A stretch of 64,000 nucleotides of DNA, from NCBI GenBank assembly GCA_028023455.1, contig JAQFVV010006725.1, forward strand, positions 248,001 to 312,000. The letters are read 5' to 3'. Made by a program: the position numbers and the translations under genes. The notes beneath the pieces are model-generated. The model saw nothing but the letters and a program-made list of their open reading frames with translations, was not told where the DNA came from and searched no databases. The first letter of the stretch is position 1, and each line of letters starts with the position of its first letter. Of this stretch, positions 59,028-64,000 are shown piece by piece. The stretch comes from Epiperipatus broadwayi. Its lineage: Eukaryota; Onychophora; Udeonychophora; Euonychophora; Peripatidae.

Positions 59028-59504
59028 CAGGGGTGGGCAAATAGCAGCTCTCTAAGAGTTTTTATGCAGTCCGCCGAGACAATCAGAAAAATACACCTTG
59101 AACTGAGATTTCCTTCCCATGTGCAACCAAAGATTTGTCTCGTATTTTTCACTAGGATGGCCATGTCAATACACATGCGCAGTGTAGATACAGTGTGCAG
59201 TGCTTTTCCAGTTGATCTGTTTAATTTGAATTTTGTCTTTGCATTAGCAAATATATACATTTCCAACTTTAGTGAAACCAAGAACCCTCCGAAAAAATGT
59301 AAAATCGGTGATGAATGTCGTGTGTTTAATGAAGAATGGACAAAACAAATATTTTTTTGGTAATACAGGGAATAAAGCAGTGTGTTTATTGGGTCATAAA
59401 AAAAGGGTGCGACCCTCCACTAACCTTTACTTCCACAAAATGGCCCCAATGTGGCCCTCCGCCAACCTATGCGGCCCCCGAGCCAAAACAATTGCCCACC
59501 CCTG
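59028..59504 (+). mobile_element. Internally deleted hAT element, GTF2IRD2/EPM2AIP1-like (477 bp)
   Basis: The left end CAGGGGTGGGCAAAT and the right end ATTGCCCACCCCTG are inverted repeats of at least 12 bp. GTCTATTG at 59020-59027 and 59505-59512 is a perfect 8-bp duplication. The start of a transposase survives at about 59285-59410 (CKIGDECRVFNEEW, FF, then NKAVCLLGHKK), which I recognise as the N-terminal zinc-finger-like region of the GTF2IRD2-type hAT family; the second expected Cys of the finger appears as Gly. The remaining several hundred codons are gone, joined straight to the 3' non-coding end (GGCCCTCCGCCAACC, GCGGCCCCCGAGCC). It is therefore a non-autonomous derivative. It is inserted in the A-rich repeat. 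Confidence 0.9.
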
Positions 59505-59512
59505 GTCTATTG

Positions 59513-60917
59513 GATAGGTTTGTGTTATAGATATGAAAGTAAAAAGGTATTATGTATTAGATAATAATTAAACAAGATAGATAATAAAATGAAAAACTAA
59601 CAGTAAAAATAAAATAGGTTTTAAAAGTAATATAAAATGGGGTAGTGGATGTGTTGTGTATATTTATATATGTAATTTATAAGTAAGTTGAGTATTTATG
59701 TGGGTGGGTATGTATAAATGTATAGGAGGATTGGTATATGTATGTATATGTGTTATGAGTATAGGTATATATACGAGTATGTTTTAAGGGATATAAGTAT
59801 ATTTTTGGATATATATATATGTGTGGATGTATAGATGTAGGTAGGGATTTGTTAATTTTTTAATCTTTTATTTTTAATATAGTTTTATATATTGATTTTT
59901 ATATATTATTTTTAGTTATATGTATAGAGGTAATGTGAAGATGTATATATATGTGTAGAAAATATGGATGTTTGATATGTATATTTATATGTGAAATGAT
60001 GGTTAAGTAGTTATTTTATAATATTTGAATATGGTTAATGATTATAATTGGGAAGTTGGAAGGTTTAAATAGAATTATAAGTTTATAATATTGATAACAG
60101 AGGGAGCTGTTTTAATTGAATAAACAAGATAGAAAATTTTGAAATAACGGTCATTTTAATTAAAGTTAAAACTGTAAGGAAGATAGAGGTAATAATGTTA
60201 AAAAATATTATTTAGTGATATAAAGATAAAAGTTATAAAAAGTAAAATTAAAGATAGTAAAGTAAAAGATGTTATATATTAGATAATTATAAAAAAATAA
60301 TAATAATAAAATAGTATTATTAATAATATTATAAAATAATATTAAGAAGAATAACATTTAAAGGGTTGTTTTAAAAATAAAAAGTAAAAATGAAATTGTT
60401 TAAAAAGGTAAAAAAAATTTTTTAAAAAAATGGTGAATTGGATATGTTTTGTATTTTATATATGTGTAGGTAGAATATACATATAGATGTGTATTTGTAA
60501 AGATATATGAGGATTGTATATATGTCTATAGATGTATGTATATCTGTGTATAGATGTATGTTTAAAAGAGTTATGTCTATGTATTGGATATGTATATATA
60601 GATGTAGATATGGATTATATATATATGTCTAGGGGTGATATAGATATATATGTATATATATGAAGGAAATATATGTGTATATTTTGATATATATGTATAT
60701 ATTATATGTGTATAAAATGATGGAGATATATATATTATTTATATATATGTGTGTGAAATGATAATTATGTATTTGTATTATTCAAATCTTGTAGCTCTGA
60801 TGAAGACTGCTGGACAGTCGAAACTGTAAGAAAATAAAGAAGTTTAAGAAAATTACTTGCATTAAAGTGTATATGAATGAAGTATTATAAGTAATATATA
60901 CCATTAAACATAATGTG
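59513..60917 (+). repeat. A-rich, TATATG-rich Penelope-like repeats, head to tail
   Basis: AGGTTTTAAAAGTAATATAA ... GGGTAGTGGATGTGTT (about 59617-59655) and a related GGTTGTTTTAAAAA...GGTGAATTGGATATGTTTTG (about 60363-60450) mark two diverged units, each followed by TATATATG-rich DNA. The second ends in the hammerhead-like motif at 60797. No ORF. Confidence 0.45.
60797..60833 (+). ncRNA. Hammerhead-ribozyme-like core
   Basis: CTGATGA, a 5-bp stem GACTG/CAGTC with loop CTGGA, then GAAAC: the order and spacing of the hammerhead core, apart from one additional A before stem II. The third stem and cleavage triplet are not evident. Penelope-like terminal repeats are known to carry hammerheads. 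A decayed relative lies at 31461-31490. Confidence 0.4.
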
Positions 60918-61302
60918 ATGATCATCATTTCTTATGCTTGCTCAATGTTAAAACAGTCAAAACTCTCGATTCAGTAGTGCAACTCAGTGCAAGCCAGAAT
61001 AAGCAATGGATGCAAGGTTTGTGCAAAAAATTCCTATCTAGTGCCTACTCATCCAATATCCCCAGATCAGTTTCTAGCTTGTAGCTTTCATCAGTGAGAA
61101 GCCTTGGATCTGAGAGCACTGCACCTAGATATTAGGCTCTAATGCAACCCTCCAGCAGCCACCTTTTATTTCTACTTAACTACAAAACTATGAGTTTAAA
61201 ATTAAAAACATAATATTTTCAATCTAAGCTCAACTCACTCAGTCAGTAACTTTACATTTTGGTGTCTTCATTTCTTTAATAACCATAGCCATCACTATTC
61301 TA
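60918..61302 (+). mobile_element. RepA foldback element, left arm (copy 2)
   Basis: GATCATCATTTCTTATGCTT, AGTAGTGCAACTCAGTGCAA, ACTCATCCAATATCCCC and GCAACCCTCCAGCAGCCACC follow in the same order as at 56890. The arm is interrupted at 61303 by the 1.1 kb GGTRCT element and continues at 62437 (TTAGACAGGATTGGTATTA). It pairs with the inverted arm at 62512-62890. Confidence 0.75.
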
Positions 61303-62428
61303 GGTGCTTGTATTATAGATAAAGATGTCGTTGGATGGCACCGTTTTCACGCTAAAACTATAAAATATGAACATTCACGTGCCGTTGATTTTAATAATTT
61401 TTCTGTGCTTTTTTGTAATGCGAAAATAAAAACAAAACAAAATCGTCTTTTTTAAATATTATTTTTTATTAACGTATACAATTTAAATGATAATAATAAA
61501 TGTAAAATAAAATCAACAAATTACAATTTGATTCGTGTTTTTTATATTGTATACTTTTTAAATTGTGTTACGGCTTTTTTTTTATCAATTTTCTATCGGA
61601 TATTTTTTTACTTGTGTTACGGCTTTTTTTTTATCAATTTTCTATCGGATATTTTTTTACTTGTGTTACGACTTTTTTTGTTGTCGTTTAACTAAAAAAT
61701 AATAATCGTAATAAAACTAAAAGTTGTTACGGTTAGATTTAGTGTTAGTTTTAGGGTTAGGTTTAGGGTTAGGGTTAGTTTTAGGGTTAGTGTTCTGTTT
61801 GTTTGTAATGCTGAAATAAAAAAATTCAAAATCGTAACCATACTCGGACAGAAGAAAGAAACTCAAACTTTTTTAAACAAGAACAAACACATACAAATGT
61901 CTTCTTTACTTATTAAACATGTTTATAATATTTGCTTTTTATTACATTTACAAAAAAAAGCAGTATATTTGGACTTTTCTTACTGGATATTTTTTTCGTA
62001 CCGCTCTTTTTTACTTCAAAAATATACAGACGGTAGAATCTTCTTTGTCACGTTACCTAATTGCAACTCAATAAAAACATAGATATTTAACATTTTCCCA
62101 AATAAAAGTTCAATACAGTACGTTGTAAAAAGTCTTATAATTATTGTTTAAAAAATCTGAACATTTCAATAGTTTAAAATATAAAAAAATCCAATGAAAA
62201 CAACATTTCAATACAATTCAAATACAAACTCTCTCATCAAGCCGTAATTATTTTATAAATTGTGCGAATTCGGAAAATGTATTTGCTGCTATGCGACATA
62301 CATGCTGTACTGTGACACGACATAGCGGCCTGCATTCTGTAGCACAACAAAAAAGTTGTATTATAGAAAACGCGGGTTCGAACGTGTCTGCCGCGGAAAC
62401 AGCATTTTTATGTGTTAAGATTAGTACC
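61303..62428. mobile_element. GGTRCT terminal-inverted-repeat element, copy 2 (1126 bp)
   Basis: Same element as 57802-58915, beginning GGTGCTTGTATTATAGATAA and ending AAGATTAGTACC. About 42 bp of the right inverted repeat have been deleted. CTATTCTA before and TTATTCTA after (7 of 8 identical) mark the target duplication within the RepA arm. A 53-bp unit (TGTTACGGCTTTTTTTTTATC) is duplicated at about 61565-61675, and the TTAGGG-like tract is longer than in copy 1. The 61-codon frame at 61897-62082 is frameshifted in copy 1, so I do not call it a gene. Confidence 0.85.
61726..61792 (+). repeat. TTAGGG-like tract (longer copy)
   Basis: Irregular TTTAGGGTTAGGTTTAGGG units, about 65 bp. Counterpart of 58171-58208. 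Confidence 0.8.
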
Positions 62429-62436
62429 TTATTCTA

Positions 62437-62890
62437 TTAGACAGGATTGGTATTAAACCACTAAATATCACATGATCACCATTTCTTATGCTTGCTCAAT
62501 TTGTCTAATAGAATAGTGGTGACTATGGTTATTAAAGAACCAAAGACACCAAAATGTATGGGCACTGAACTGAGTTCAGACTTATATGACTATATAAGCT
62601 TATGAGCTTAGATTGAAAATATTATATTTTCAAATTTTAGACTCGTAGTTTTGTAGTAAATAGAAATAAAAAGTGGCTGCCGGAGGGTTGTATTGGATTC
62701 TAAGATCTAGGTGCAGTGCTCTCAGATCCAAGGCTTCTCACTGATGATAGCTATGCTAGAAACTAGTCTGGGGATATTGGATAAGTAGGCACTAGATAGA
62801 GGTTTTATGCACAAACCTTCTTGCATCCATTGATTACTCTGGCTTGCACTGAGTCGCACTACTATATGGAGAGTGTTGTCTATTTAAAAA
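62437..62890 (-). mobile_element. RepA foldback element: spacer and right arm (copy 3)
   Basis: After the last bases of the left arm there is a spacer of about 60 bp (ACCACTAAATATCACATG, GATCACCATTTCTTATGCTT). From TGTCTAATAGAATAG (about 62505) to TGCACTGAGTCGCACTACTA near 62862, the sequence is the reverse complement of the RepA arm. With the insert at 61303 removed, the two arms (about 370-390 bp) form a large foldback structure. Confidence 0.75.
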
Positions 62891-64000
62891 ATAAAATTAT
62901 ATATTTTTTTTTTTAACTTTTAAATATAATGTTGTCTATAAAATGTATTAAAACTAAAAAATTTTGATTCTTTTATGAATAAGACTACCGACTCTTTATA
63001 TTTATTATAATGAATATTGGCTTTAAAAAAAATATAACTAACCAAATATGTTTCACATGAAAACATTTATTTTCAAATATCTGGTATTTACTAAAATTAA
63101 ATTTGGTAGTAATTTTTTAGACTCTTTTTCTATAAATATTTTTCTAAAGAAATAGGAATAATCACCGTAGATAATGCATTAATTTTACATACTGTCATTG
63201 CCATATTGGTAGACAATCTCTTCTGTAATTTTTAGCAAATGCTCATTGTTTCCTGAACATAAAAAATGTTTATCTGTTAAATATTTAATCATCATTAAAT
63301 CAGTTTAAAAGCTGCTTAATAAATTTATATCATATAAATAAGCAGGTTAATTTAAGTTTAAAACTTTATAGAGTTTTAAACTATAGCCAGAAACGAATCT
63401 GGAAATGTGGTTTGTGTTATCATTTGATGATCAGTATTCATGCTTCTACAGCTTGCTCATGAATAGAGTGGTTTGATAATAATAAAGACAAGGGTTTTTT
63501 TTTAAATAATATTTTTTTATAATACAAGAGATGTATTTTATCATAATTTCAGGAAAGCCCAAGTAACTTTTTAAAATTCTGTTGCTTTTACTTCCACCAA
63601 ACATTAAAATTTATTGGTGTTAAAGTAGTCTCATAAAGTTTGAAAACATTTATAGATTTTTTTAAGAATAATATATTGTCTCGTAGGTTATCTTATGCAT
63701 AATAGAAATATGGATTAAGAGTTAAACTTTATGATAAAAATTATGTGCTTTAATGTTAAAACTGTAACAATGATTAAAATGGCATTTTTTAAATTTTAAA
63801 TGAATTATAAAGGTTAGTTCAGTACTATCAAATAATATAATAGTTGGCAAAAACAAAACACAACTGGCTTTAACAATCATAAAGGTAATTACAATTTGTT
63901 TTACAAAAATAATTTTTAAGTAATATGTTTAATAATTTCAGTCTAATTTTCTTTAACAAATAATTATAATTTTTGTAGTTAGTTTAATTATATTACATAT
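62891..64000. other. Anonymous AT-rich spacer
   Basis: No ORF, RNA gene or repeat recognised to the window end. Confidence 0.4.

Noticed and set aside
1-64000. A CRISPR array, bacterial operon or phage region.
   Set aside because: No regularly spaced repeats, no dense long ORFs and no bacterial-type start signals; the repeats seen are eukaryotic transposons.

Overview
This is a very AT-rich (roughly three quarters A+T by eye) eukaryotic window, almost certainly from an invertebrate animal. No intact host gene is recognisable. It is a layered deposit of transposable elements: relics of LINE and Penelope-like reverse transcriptases, a ZBED5/SCAND3-type hAT transposon, a GTF2IRD2-type hAT derivative, tRNA-derived SINEs, several inverted-repeat DNA elements, and a group of LTR retrotransposons with unusually long LTRs. 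There is no bacterial-style gene packing, operon or CRISPR. The species cannot be fixed from the sequence.

Layout. 1-6.5 kb: the 3' part of an RTE/BovB-like reverse transcriptase, an inverted-repeat element, two tRNA-derived SINEs, and a 1.2 kb element with CACCTGGGTCTCG ends into which one SINE is nested. 6.5-15.9 kb: an old tandem duplication with a period of about 2.5 kb. Its second copy was hit by a 2.4 kb hAT element (8-bp target duplication), a foldback element, and a 1.9 kb solo LTR (4-bp ATAT duplication). The undisrupted first copy serves as the empty-site control. 17.5-22.6 kb: a small hairpin element, then a three-level nest in which a CACCTGGG element contains a LINE relic, which contains a 2.2 kb solo LTR. 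25.3-27.5 kb: a second copy of that solo LTR. 29.3-31.5 kb: a 1.5 kb terminal-inverted-repeat element carrying a minisatellite, with a third SINE inside one unit, then a hammerhead-like motif.

33.8-36.3 kb: exon-like islands and a Penelope-like element relic ending in a GIY-YIG-like segment. That relic is interrupted at 36262 by a young, nearly complete LTR retrotransposon on the minus strand (36262-43675). It has 2.4 kb LTRs, a primer-binding site and a polypurine tract, but only a gag-type coding region and no pol. 43.7-55.1 kb: mostly anonymous AT-rich DNA with exon-like fragments, a near-perfect 55-bp-arm palindrome, and a 1.8 kb solo LTR (inverted copy of the one at 13.9 kb). 55.1-56.9 kb: a third, divergent solo LTR of the TGTACCG group. 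56.9-62.9 kb: foldback-type repeats, A-rich Penelope-like repeats with a second hammerhead-like motif, a 477-bp internally deleted hAT with a perfect 8-bp duplication, and two copies of a 1.1 kb element with GGTGCT/GGTACT inverted ends that carries TTAGGG-like tracts.

What may be under-described: the gag-only retrotransposon with 2.4 kb LTRs and a conserved coding-like segment inside them; the long-LTR solo families whose TGTACCG members all sit at ATAT; and the GGTRCT terminal-inverted-repeat family with 8-bp target duplications. All calls rest on reading the sequence; no database search was possible.
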